DNA of 64,000 nucleotides from Saccharomyces mikatae IFO 1815 (taxonomy: Eukaryota > Ascomycota > Saccharomycetes > Saccharomycetales > Saccharomycetaceae): positions 1 to 64,000 of the forward strand of contig NC_079267.1 in NCBI RefSeq assembly GCF_947241705.1, read 5' to 3'. A program made the translations under genes and the position numbers. Position 1 is the first letter of the stretch. The number at the start of each line of letters is the position of its first letter. Positions 29,747 through 39,679 of the stretch are shown one piece after another. The notes below the pieces were generated by a model. The model was not told where the DNA came from, searched no databases, and saw only the letters and a list, made by a program, of their open reading frames with translations.

Positions 29747-32101
29747 ATGTCTGGAATTAAGAAGCAACGCAAAAGTTCTCGTGTGAGTCGTGCTTGTGAG
29801 AGATGTAAAAAGCGAAAGATAAAATGTGATACTTTAAAACCTTGTTTCAACTGCGTCGGCTCCCAATCAAAGTGCACTTACAAGTACCACTCCAAGGAGA
29901 CCAACTTTTCGCTCTTGAAATTCAAAGATAATGTCGGCGTCGAACTGTGTAATATCAGAAATCACGTCGCAGAGCTGAAGCAACAGCAACCTTCCGAATA
30001 TCCTATCCATTTGCAAAGAGTATTGAACGAGGTTTCATCTTCACTCGAAAGTTTACAGCCACATCTATATTTCAATCTAGACGCCGAAGAGGTCAGATCT
30101 TATAGAGGGACGGAATCTCTGGAAACTCAGGTTCTGGACAGTCGATGCGGCGTGTTGAACAGGTTTTTGAATTTGAAATCTTACAAGGCTAAGAACAGGC
30201 CCCCCGTTGACACTTACCATGGTCTCTATTCTCCGACATTGTTCTTCACCACCATAGGATTAGGGTGGGTTATCAAGAGATTGCTTGCATACTCGGATGA
30301 TAAGGCAACAAGAGAAACTGTTTACATATTATTAAAGTACCTGGAGAGCGTCGTTAAACAAGAAGGAGAGATCAAGATGACCTCGGGCTCACCTTTCGAG
30401 TATTACGCAAGGCTGAATAAGATAGGTAGCGGCCACGAGCAAGTCCTCGCACATGTCATGTCCAAGATCTCGCCTGAATTGAGGCAAACCGTATCGAGTT
30501 GGGAAAAAGTCGACTTCAACAGAGGAACTGAGGGATTTGCGCATGTGATTTCGATCTTTAAACAGTTTAACACGACAGTTAACTCCAAGAATATGAACGC
30601 ATCTTCGTTGAAAGTGTTTTTAGAACATTACGATATGATTGTTTGTTTATGCTTCGAGCAGTTCGAAAGATCTGTATTCTCGGAAATGTATAATCTAGCG
30701 AACTTGCAAGACTTGATATATCTGGTGAGGCATACGTATTGGTCGCAGGATCCCTTTACTGTGGGAAAACTTATAAGTCATATGTGTAGAAGAAGCTTGG
30801 ATTTGGGACTGAATCGTTGGGAGTACTACATTGGCCATGATGAACGCACTGCAGAGAATTACAGACGGTTATGGTGGGACAGCTATTGGTGGGATGGGTG
30901 GTACGCTCTTGTTACTGGCAAACCACCTTTGATCTCGGATGAATACAGTTCATGTCTCTTTCCGAAGCAAGTGGTCGAACTCGGAGTCGATGATTCTATG
31001 GATTGTCTCTCATTGATTAACTCAGTCAAGCTTGAACCACACGACATCGATGGTTTCGTGTTGTTTGGGTATATTTCGATGGCAAAAATTATCAAGAAGG
31101 TGTTCTCAGAATTGTTATACAACAAGAGCTTTACGGACTACAGAGTGCATGCACGTCCCACGTTGATGAATTTCAAAGAAATACTAAAGGAGCTAATGAG
31201 TAAACTTGGCGATGTTTTTATGATATTCTACAGCTTGCAAAAAAAATTTTATCCGTTTCTGTCGCTACATTTGGATCTTTATGAGGTCTTTGAACTTTAT
31301 GTTCACGCGAAATATGTAGAAATGTGCTGTTTCCAGGGAATTGAAAGTTTGCTTGTACGAATTCAAAGCCTTGTCCCTGGTAGTGAAAACAATGAGATTT
31401 TAGAAAAGATAAAGCAGTCAAAGAACAAATCCTTTCATGCATCCACCGATCTGTTACTGCATATCCTTGAAAAGAATGACAGTTTAATACTTCATAAGTC
31501 GGCGTGGGTTATTACAGCGACCACTTTGAATATCGTAACGTCTTTTATCCAGAATCCTTTTCTCAACTCGCTTTATTATCTTTCTCTGTTATGTGCTATA
31601 ACGAAGGCTTATAATGACTTGGTCAATAATGCTTTTCCTTGTGTTGGCTCTGTGTCCTGGGTGTCCCAGAAGAAATTTAGAAATTGTGTCATCACGTTCT
31701 CCATATTAACACGTATCTGTCTTCAGACTTATATGAGTTCTCATAACATTCCAGAAGAAAGATTGCTTGAAGAGTTGAAAAAGTATGGTTTGAATTCAGC
31801 GGAAACTGCAAAGGTTCTTCTCAATATACAATCACCCTGTTTCAAAATTTTATTAGCGCATATCGATAAAACTGGTTATGTAAAGGGAATTCTAGAGGAA
31901 GTTGATAAAGATTTAACAGACCTTGTTGATCATGGCGCCAAGACGTCCCAAACCGCTAATGCTTCTGCAGTTGCTCCTGGAGATGCTGCGTCTGAAAATG
32001 AACTCTACAATATTATAGACTGCGGAACCCTTGAGAGCTTTGTTAATTCACATGTTTTGCCGGATTTCTTGGATTTATTTTGGGACGATATTGATGGATG
32101 A
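29747..32101 (+). CDS. Zn(II)2Cys6 fungal transcription factor, 784 residues
   Basis: The zinc cluster is at the N-terminus with cysteines at residues 17, 20, 27, 33, 36 and 43 (ACERCKKRKIKCD...C..C......C), followed by a long fungal-specific regulatory region with a typical RRLWWDSYWWDGWYALVTGKPPLISDE motif split over residues about 380-405. The acidic end (FLDLFWDDIDG) could be an activation domain. The length fits the Yrr1/Yrm1/Pdr8-like class, but I cannot assign it to a named S. cerevisiae gene. It shares a 598-bp divergent promoter with an RTA1-family exporter and a PDRE, so a regulator/target pair in drug or lipid stress is a reasonable inference. The frame is intact, and the start ATG follows a pyrimidine-rich leader. 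Confidence 0.9.
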   Translation: MSGIKKQRKSSRVSRACERCKKRKIKCDTLKPCFNCVGSQSKCTYKYHSKETNFSLLKFKDNVGVELCNIRNHVAELKQQQPSEYPIHLQRVLNEVSSSLESLQPHLYFNLDAEEVRSYRGTESLETQVLDSRCGVLNRFLNLKSYKAKNRPPVDTYHGLYSPTLFFTTIGLGWVIKRLLAYSDDKATRETVYILLKYLESVVKQEGEIKMTSGSPFEYYARLNKIGSGHEQVLAHVMSKISPELRQTVSSWEKVDFNRGTEGFAHVISIFKQFNTTVNSKNMNASSLKVFLEHYDMIVCLCFEQFERSVFSEMYNLANLQDLIYLVRHTYWSQDPFTVGKLISHMCRRSLDLGLNRWEYYIGHDERTAENYRRLWWDSYWWDGWYALVTGKPPLISDEYSSCLFPKQVVELGVDDSMDCLSLINSVKLEPHDIDGFVLFGYISMAKIIKKVFSELLYNKSFTDYRVHARPTLMNFKEILKELMSKLGDVFMIFYSLQKKFYPFLSLHLDLYEVFELYVHAKYVEMCCFQGIESLLVRIQSLVPGSENNEILEKIKQSKNKSFHASTDLLLHILEKNDSLILHKSAWVITATTLNIVTSFIQNPFLNSLYYLSLLCAITKAYNDLVNNAFPCVGSVSWVSQKKFRNCVITFSILTRICLQTYMSSHNIPEERLLEELKKYGLNSAETAKVLLNIQSPCFKILLAHIDKTGYVKGILEEVDKDLTDLVDHGAKTSQTANASAVAPGDAASENELYNIIDCGTLESFVNSHVLPDFLDLFWDDIDG

Positions 32102-32788
32102 ACTACACTTGGGAACATAGGTGCAACGCCATTCCTTCGTTAGAGCACATCCACGAACTTGCGCATTAACCAAAATGCACCGATTTCCCTTCAAGAGTCC
32201 CCTGCTCTTAACGACCCTGGAAAAAGGTTTCCGCAAGTATAGGATGATAATTAAATAATGGAGTTTTTTGCGCGTCTTCGATTCTTTCTATCTGATCTAC
32301 TACGAGAATTTTTTCTCTGTTTCTGCCCTCAAGATCTATGGATAATAAGTTATAAAATTGGACATTTGAGTCCATTGATGAATTAACATAAGAATAAATC
32401 AATAATTAGTCCAGACCCTTCTCTATGAATGACGGGGTTCGATTATATTAAAAGTCTGCCAAGTCTTTATTTGTCGAATAAAAAACTTTTCCCTGCATCA
32501 AATTTTTTAATGAAGTCTTCCCTTCCCCATGCCCACAGTACAGTTCCTATGAAGTAAAGATTTGTCGCGAGAGAAGGCCAAAAGGAAACCGGTCTGTGTT
32601 ATTTGATTTATCTCATGCGCATGACAATGTTATATTATTTGTCTGTTTGCACGATCGCATCTCTCATTGTATCAAGCGATTCAAAATAATATGAACAGAT
32701 TTATATTAATAATATACACATGCGTATACTCAACTATCTATACCATCAAAATTACATTCATACTTCGTTCTCGTAACAGCGGTGCCCT
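32102..32788. other. Convergent intergenic region
   Basis: The spacer lies between the zinc-cluster gene and the PAU gene, which read toward each other. No gene is apparent. A GGTTCGAT word near 32437 recalls a tRNA B-box but no cloverleaf can be built around it. Confidence 0.4.
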
Positions 32789-33163
32789 CTATTTTGGAAT
32801 GGCAGTGTAGATACCGTCCTTGGATAGAGCCTTGGAGATAGCTGGCTTTAATCTGGTAGAGTACCATGGGACACCGGTGATCATTCTGGTGACTTGGTCT
32901 GGAGCAACACCAGTCAACATGGTGGTGAAATCGCCGTAGTTGAAGACAGCTTCAGCAACTTCGACTGGGTATGTTTCGGTTGGATGAGCGGCTTGGAACA
33001 AGTAGTATTGGGCCAAGTGGGCTCTGATATCAGAGACGTAGACACCTAATTCGACCAGGTTCACTCTTTCGTCAGATGGAGATAAAGTGGTGGTGGCTGG
33101 GGCAGCGGCAACGCCGGCAGCGATAGCAGCAACACCGGCAGCAATTGAAGTTAATTTGACCAT
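32789..33163 (-). CDS. Seripauperin (PAU family, SRP1/TIP1 superfamily)
   Basis: A 124-residue protein of the subtelomeric PAU family. The N-terminal 20 residues form a signal peptide rich in Ala and Val ([13 protein letters not shown]...AAP). The PAU domain follows with [51 protein letters not shown], and the ending [15 protein letters not shown]. The length is the family norm (120-124). PAU proteins are alkali-extractable cell-wall or secreted mannoproteins induced by anaerobiosis, cold and wine fermentation and repressed by heme. The family is too uniform to assign a specific member. The start ATG is the only one that gives a signal peptide. Confidence 0.95.
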   Translation of the reverse strand: MVKLTSIAAGVAAIAAGVAAAPATTTLSPSDERVNLVELGVYVSDIRAHLAQYYLFQAAHPTETYPVEVAEAVFNYGDFTTMLTGVAPDQVTRMITGVPWYSTRLKPAISKALSKDGIYTAIPK

Positions 33164-33255
33164 TGTATTTGTTTTGTTTTTTAGTGCTGATATAAGCCCT
33201 ACTAGGAAGAAAAGAATGAAGGACTATTCATAAACATAGATGGTCAAAATAGCTC

Positions 33256-33263
33256 TATTTATA
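33256..33263 (-). promoter_or_regulatory. TATA box of the PAU gene
   Basis: TATAAATA on the minus strand, 93 bp upstream of the PAU start codon. Confidence 0.55.
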
Positions 33264-36000
33264 TGAAATTCTTAGGCTACGGCTCCTTCACAAACGAGGT
33301 ATCACCTGGCACCTGGCTTCTCTTTCTTCTCAAATGCCTCCATAACTCAACGTTTGCATCTTATTCACTGTCGCTATAGAGATGTGCTTGTTCTTGAACG
33401 ATGTGTGCATCCTTCACAAGTTTCGTATATGGGTGTATGTTTTACGGTTCCTGTGCGTACTCGTATGTGCAGAACATACGAAAGCTAATTATATTCTCTG
33501 GTGCCTAAGAACCTTTGAAAACCCCTTTTACTTGCCTGTGATATTTCTATTCTTGGCCAAATAGTTTATTCTCTCGATTTGATTTGGACCCTCGTTCAGA
33601 AGCCTATTGTTCTAAGCCAGGTCCGGTTTTCTCTAAACGATTGCCGCGCAAAAGAGCACTGTTTCTTTTCCCCAGCTACAATGAAATAGTACTCATGTGC
33701 TGGGAGTCGCACTGGGTGAAATTCTGCGACGTTACGCACTTTCTGTAAGTTTGCACGTAAACTTATGCATTTTCATTGCGCTGAATAGCAGCTGGTATTG
33801 GAAAGACTCTGGGATACAATGAGCGATTCCTGATCAAAAGGTGGTGGAGCCCAGTTTCTAGCAGAGCTAAGACGTCTTGCGGTGGGATATTTAATATTCA
33901 GGTGCTACGTTTTAACCCTGAAGTCTTTCCTATTATTGACGAGGCGCGCCTTCACGAAGTTATTGATACTCAATCATTGGTAGCTTTCTTCTTATGTTTC
34001 AAGAAGGAAATAAATGGTATCGTGTGTGTTTCGTGCAGCTCCTAACTTTAAGTCAAACCCATGAATGGAAGAAAGTAATAACTGCCACCTGGCTTGAAAA
34101 ACAAGGCATGCTTTGACGTTTTTGCAAATGCATATGGAGACCGTATCGAGTGTTTACCTACTTCTTCCGCTGAATATAGAAGAAATTGATGTAATACAGA
34201 TATACATGATTTATCGACATTGAGCTCACTTTCTCCTGAAACAGAACCCGTATTCGATGAACACCACTGATGATGTTGGTTAAGCTATTAGGTACGGTGA
34301 ATAGGCGAGCCACAGCGGTCAAGTTCAGGGAAGGCTACGGCTGTTGACTTTATGCGAAACTTCGAGATAATGAGGATGGTACAATAATGTGCAAACTTTT
34401 TTTTTATCCAGAGTACTTGGAATACAGATCACTACAGGCCACTGTGACTTCAAGAACCAGTATTGGTAGTGGCGGTTGAGACGAAACAACCGCAAAAAGT
34501 AGTGCCCTGTGGATAGACTCTACTGATTATATATTTCTATTTTATTGGCTTTTCTTCCATCTTGTCTTTTGTTGCGAAGGTTTTTGTGAATGAAAAGGAA
34601 AATGATACTGCACTAGGTTTTTATCTTGCAGGATTACCATCCAAGGCCAAAATCAACTTCACTACAACGAGTCTTATAGTAATGGTTTACAGCATTTTTT
34701 TTTGTATTTTTCATCGATTTCTAGAGCAGTTTTACATGTACGATCGAAATCTTAAAAGGAAGGCTTTTTAGTCGTATATGAAATTCTCTACTACAATTAT
34801 GTACCTTGTCAAGAGTCGACAACATGGCTTTGAGTTGCCAGAATATATGGTTATGTGCTAAAAAATTCATAGACAGTTCCCAAATATCTAGATAATGTAT
34901 CTGTTAGATAATAACACTCTTCAAATGCGGGATTTCCAGCCTTTCCAATGTACCGTTTCTCTCTCCCCCTATCGATTGTTTAATTGGCCTGTTAAAGACA
35001 GGCCTTCGGGTTACGGCTGAATGTTCTTACATTGCGGTACATACCTGTAAAACGCATTTCAGCTTCAAAGACATAATATGGCACGACGACATACGTGTGG
35101 ACCTTACTGCACCAGCATTGACCTATCTAAAGTCCATCTGGTCATTGTAGTAAACACACACCTTTTTCTTCACTCATGAAAATACAAACTCTCACAACTT
35201 CAGATAGGCCATTGCGTACGTATGGATGTGAAAATAACACCACCAGATCAGAAAGAAAAAAGATATTTAATGGACATCTTCCTGTATCATGACTTTCAGT
35301 TGTTATCATGTACGTACACCAAGCTCAAGAAGGCCAATCAATCTAGGAAATGCTGGAATCGCATCACGAATTTCTACCGCTCAGGAATTCTTATCAAGAT
35401 AACACGGAATTGAGGACTGTGATTTCTTGATAACAATATTTTCACGATGTCGAGTATTGTACTCATATTTTGTATGTGATAGGCGGATCATACAATTGAA
35501 GAGTGGATTTCTTCACGATATCAGCGAAGCCGTTCTGCCGCCTGTTTTTTCCATGAATTCCCTACGGGAAAATAAAGGACTCTATGATAAGGTAATGAAA
35601 CTTGCTATTAGCGCAACCACCTTAATCCTCTTGCCTTTGGGTTCGTGTAATACTATTTCCATAAAACAAAAACTGAGAGTACTTTCATTGCTATTTTCGT
35701 TCGAGAACGTGACTAAAAAACTGGAAATTGCCTTAACCTAAAATCAAGTTCTACTCAAATGGGTAATTGAATAGGATGTTCACAAAGTACTTGCCAAACC
35801 TGGTCAATTTCTGCAACGATACGCTTTATCTCAATATTTCCTATCGTAAACTGCTATACAAATGTGATAAGCTTCTCATTGGTCATCATGAGGAAAGCAT
35901 ATGACATTAAATTTAGATATATATATGGTTGGCGTGTCGCATCGTCATCGTCTTCCTGGGGATGAGAATATAACTCAAAATAACAGACCACGGGAGAGTT
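33264..36000. other. 2.7-kb gene-poor region
   Basis: No intact gene. Short open frames at 34562-34771, 35222-35413 and 35427-35741 read as mixed-composition peptides but show no family motif and use non-ATG or isolated starts. The last of these may be decayed coding DNA. The final 100 bp before 36001 are the amidase promoter, with a TATATATA word near 35917-35924. Confidence 0.45.
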
Positions 36001-37752
36001 ATGAGGATCAGAAACGCTTTGCTATTAGGATTATCGTGGGCATCTGTTGAAGCCTCGCCAATTGATAAACTATGGAAACGGTTTTTAGCCAATGCACCTG
36101 CCGAAACGCAAATGGTGAATACAACCACTTTTGTCTACCCTCAAACACAGTCAACGGAACTATTTCCGATGGGTACATGCAAAGGTATTACGCTAGAAGA
36201 CGCTACTATAGACCAACTACAGGGTTACTTTGATAAAGGTGTCTTGACATCCGAGGATGTTATCCATTGTTACCTAGACCGCTACTTCCAGCTTAATTCG
36301 TATGTTAATGGTATAATGCAGATCAATCCGGACGCTATTTCAATTGCTCAGGAAAGAGACCGTGAACGTGCAGCGGGGATTGTTAGAAGTCCATTGCACG
36401 GGATTCCATTTCTAGTCAAGGACAATTTCGCTACAAAGGACAAAATGGATACTACGTGCGGTTCATGGATGCTCCTGGGCTCAGTAGTACCACGAGATGC
36501 TCATGTTGTATCTAAATTGAGAGATGCTGGTGCCGTATTGTTTGGTCACTCCACGTTGAGCGAATGGGCAGACATGAGATCATCCGACTACTCTGAGGGC
36601 TACTCTGCCAGAGGTGACCAAGCACGCTGTCCTTTCAACCTTACTACCAATCCAGGTGGCAGTTCTTCTGGAAGTGCCAGCTCTGTAGCGGCCAACATGA
36701 TAATGTTTTCACTGGGAACCGAAACTGACGGTAGCATTATCGACCCGGCTATGAGAAACGGTATCGTTGGTTTCAAACCAACCGTTGGTTTAACTTCGAG
36801 GTCTGGTGTAATTCCAGAATCAGAACATCAGGATACCACTGGGCCCATGGCTAGGACTGTGCGCGATGCAGTATATGCTTTCCAATACATGTGGGGTGTC
36901 GATGAAAGAGATGTGTATACTCTGAACCAAACCGGCAATGTTCCAGGGGACGGTGATTATATGAAATATCTGACCGACAAAAGTGCTCTGAAGGGTGCTA
37001 GGTTTGGCTTGCCATGGAAAAAGCTATGGTCGCATGCCAAAACTGACGAGATTCCTAGACTTTTAGAAGTGATCAAAACAATTGAAGATGCGGGAGCCAC
37101 GGTATACAATAATACAGATTTTGGAAATCTGGACGTGATTTCCGACAATGGCTGGAACTGGGATCTCGGATCAGCAAATGAGAGTGAATTTACAGTAGTA
37201 AAAGTTGACTTCTACAATAACATCAAGTCTTACTTGAGCGAACTGGAAAACACCAATATACGCTCTCTAGAAGATATTGTTGAATATAATTACAAGTTCA
37301 CTGGTAGCGAAGGTGGATACAATAATACACATCCAGCCTTCTCATCTGGTCAGGATTCCTTCTTGGACTCTCTCACCTGGGGAGGTATCAAGAATGAGAC
37401 GTACTGGCAGGCTGTTGAATTTGTTCAAAGAACTTCCAGGGATGAGGGCATCGACCATGCGCTGAACTACACGGATCCCACTACTGGCGAAAATTTCAAG
37501 CTGGATGGTCTTTTGGTTCCAAGTGGTCTGTCAATTACCTACCAGCAAGCCGCTAAAGCCGGTTATCCAATGATTACGTTACCAATCGGTGTGAAAAAGG
37601 CCAATGGCAGACCTTTTGGCCTTGGTATAATGCAATCAGCTTGGCAAGAACCTCAGTTGATCAAATACGGATCTGCTATCGAGGACTTATTAAATTACAA
37701 ATGCAAGCCACAGTACTATGAATATGTGGCGAAGAACGTCCCGGTTGTATGA
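36001..37752 (+). CDS. Secreted amidase (amidase-signature family)
   Basis: A 583-residue protein with an N-terminal hydrophobic signal (MRIRNALLLGLSWASVEA, probable cut near 18-20) and several N-X-S/T sites, so probably extracellular or in the wall/vacuole lumen. The amidase-signature core is complete: Lys140 in GIPFLVKDN, the Gly/Ser loop NPGGSSSGSAS with the cis-Ser near 221, and the nucleophile Ser245 in GTETDGSI. These form the Lys-cisSer-Ser triad. The family hydrolyses amides to carboxylate and ammonia. S. cerevisiae Amd2 and Dur1,2 belong to the same superfamily but are cytosolic, and I know of no secreted relative in the reference strain. The frame is intact. An ATO3-type gene is convergent downstream. 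The substrate is unknown. Confidence 0.92.
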   Translation: MRIRNALLLGLSWASVEASPIDKLWKRFLANAPAETQMVNTTTFVYPQTQSTELFPMGTCKGITLEDATIDQLQGYFDKGVLTSEDVIHCYLDRYFQLNSYVNGIMQINPDAISIAQERDRERAAGIVRSPLHGIPFLVKDNFATKDKMDTTCGSWMLLGSVVPRDAHVVSKLRDAGAVLFGHSTLSEWADMRSSDYSEGYSARGDQARCPFNLTTNPGGSSSGSASSVAANMIMFSLGTETDGSIIDPAMRNGIVGFKPTVGLTSRSGVIPESEHQDTTGPMARTVRDAVYAFQYMWGVDERDVYTLNQTGNVPGDGDYMKYLTDKSALKGARFGLPWKKLWSHAKTDEIPRLLEVIKTIEDAGATVYNNTDFGNLDVISDNGWNWDLGSANESEFTVVKVDFYNNIKSYLSELENTNIRSLEDIVEYNYKFTGSEGGYNNTHPAFSSGQDSFLDSLTWGGIKNETYWQAVEFVQRTSRDEGIDHALNYTDPTTGENFKLDGLLVPSGLSITYQQAAKAGYPMITLPIGVKKANGRPFGLGIMQSAWQEPQLIKYGSAIEDLLNYKCKPQYYEYVAKNVPVV

Positions 37753-38857
37753 GAGTAGGACCAAACAAATTCTAGTTTCAAAATTTCCATTATACCCTTA
37801 TTTCTTTTGTTCGTTCGCTGTCTTCACCAATTCTTGGCTAAAGTGTTTTTATTCACCATATTTTTTTCTCACAGCTATTGTACCGTATCTGGTCTTTTTT
37901 TCAGTGCAGATGGATATAATGTGCGCTCTAACCGCAACACTACATATATATCTAGATGTGCTAAAGTGTATGTATTATTTTTTGTATTTTTACTTTTATT
38001 TTGCCCACGTCAGCACTCTTCAACGCCGGCAATAAAACGGTACCACATTATCTTAAGGACACCCTTATAATAGACGCATAACACACACCCTTACATTGTT
38101 CTGCGGTTCCTGTGACACACATCCATTTCGTTCTAACTGAATTCCAACCATTTGATCACTCGTCCTATTCAGCTCCTACAGCATGCTGCGGCAGCATTTA
38201 ATGGACGCGACGAGTTGTAAAACTATCTCATTTCCATATTGATAATGTCTTTACAATTTTCTCACTTTTCGTTTATTGTACGTTCCCAAAGTTTATATGA
38301 AGACAACTGAGGACAGGTTTCGGACCCTCTTGACAAGGTTTCACAAGGGCTGTTCCCAGGATTTATAACAATAACCACAACTCAGTCCTGTATCTACATC
38401 GCCATAAAATTAGTAGGAGCCATTATTACATGATCCTCATATATTCAAAGACAACTTCAAGTGAGGTCTTCCACTTTCTTACGCCTTCACAAAGACATTC
38501 TGCATACATACACCAGGCTGTGCTATGAGTGAACGCTAGTAGGGCAGGAGGTTGATCTGCAAAGACCGACACCTCTGACGCAACTGCAAGAGTTTCTATG
38601 AACTTCTCGTCCATTTCTTTTATGGTGTATCAATGATAACAATAATAATATAGGATTATCTACGAACTCATCTACACATGATTAAATATTAGCCTGACCA
38701 ACTTCAAATAAAACTAAACTCGCTTGCATACCATATGTCAAGGCCTCAGCGTTTTTTTCTCTCCTTCTCTCATGTCAAACAAAATTATTCATTTTTTGGA
38801 TCAAGAGTTCAAAAAGTCATAATGCATAGCAAAACAAGAAATCAAACGTATTCTCCG
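37753..38857. other. Convergent intergenic region between amidase and ATO3-type gene
   Basis: T-rich DNA after the amidase stop codon, probably including terminators for both genes. A 62-codon minus-strand frame at 38426-38614 starts with ATG and has mixed composition (MDEKFIETLAVASEV) but no relatives that I recognise. It is left as unproven. Confidence 0.4.
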
Positions 38858-39679
38858 TTATACTATGTGAGAACCAGGCATCGGATATGCGATCAAAGGA
38901 ACGTAGGAACTATCCTTATTAGCAATTGAGCAGTATAAGGAATACCAGCCGCAACAGCTGCTCAATATACCAAAGTATCCTCCTGCCATGGATACATTGA
39001 CGCTTTGTGTGAAAGAGCCGATACACAACATCAAAAACGTCAAGTCTAGGAAAAGCAACAATAGAAATATGCCCCAAGTACTCTTCATGGAGCACACCAT
39101 GACCAAGAAATTGAATACGGTCCATCCGGCAAGGTAAAATCCCAGTACATTTTGCAGCGCCTGAGGATCATCTGCATATGCTTTAGCCACGCCGAATTGC
39201 TCGAGGTTGAGGCAGCCCCAGCTAATCCAAAATCCCCCAAATGAGCCAAAGACCGTCATACAAAATGTATCTCCGACACAGAAGGAGAGAAGACCTGAAA
39301 GCAGAACAACAGCACCACCAAAAATAAAAGACGCATTCAACAGGTACAGATTAGTGACCCCGCGCACCCTTGCATTTACCAAACCTAAAGTTAGGCACAT
39401 GAACGAGAAAGAGGCCAATCCGAGTGGAAGTGGATTGGCGAAACCAGGCTGTCTTGGTTGCTCTTCGTGCATATTGCGGCCTGAGTCTTCCCTGAAGGTG
39501 TTTGCGAAATCGCTTTTCTTGAAAGCCTGGTCACCTATCAGGATATAATCACCAACAGACTCAAAGTGCTTGCAGTTAGGCACTTTTTCATCTCTACTCG
39601 AGTCCTGTGGGGATGTTCTCGCTTGTTGCATTTGTGTTGTTTCTCTCATACTGCCTTGGAATGAGGATATTGAAGACAT
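38858..39679 (-). CDS. ATO3-like acetate/ammonium transporter (GPR1/FUN34/YaaH family)
   Basis: A 273-residue protein, close to S. cerevisiae Ato3 (275). The first 80 residues are a variable cytosolic tail containing a family-typical 'xxDxIxIGxxxxxxxDxxxAF' stretch (VGDYILIGDQAFKKSDFANTF). The signature NPLPLGLASFSF opens the first of six membrane segments, followed by VNARVRGVTNLY, GLLSFCVGDTFCMTVFGSFGGFW, NVLGFYLAGWTVF, STWGIFLLLLFLDLTFLMLCIG and MAGGYFGILSSCCGWYSLY. These loops match Ato3 more than Ady2 or Ato2. Family members carry acetate and have been linked to ammonium export during colony signalling. As Ato3 lies elsewhere in S. cerevisiae (YDR384C), this is a probable subtelomeric paralogue. 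Confidence 0.92.
   Translation of the reverse strand: MSSISSFQGSMRETTQMQQARTSPQDSSRDEKVPNCKHFESVGDYILIGDQAFKKSDFANTFREDSGRNMHEEQPRQPGFANPLPLGLASFSFMCLTLGLVNARVRGVTNLYLLNASFIFGGAVVLLSGLLSFCVGDTFCMTVFGSFGGFWISWGCLNLEQFGVAKAYADDPQALQNVLGFYLAGWTVFNFLVMVCSMKSTWGIFLLLLFLDLTFLMLCIGSFTQSVNVSMAGGYFGILSSCCGWYSLYCSIANKDSSYVPLIAYPMPGSHIV

Noticed and set aside
32425-32460. tRNA-like B-box (GGTTCGAT)
   Set aside because: No matching A-box or cloverleaf stems around it.
38426-38614. Small ATG-initiated minus-strand frame (62 codons)
   Set aside because: Balanced composition but no family resemblance and no promoter evidence; not enough to call a gene.
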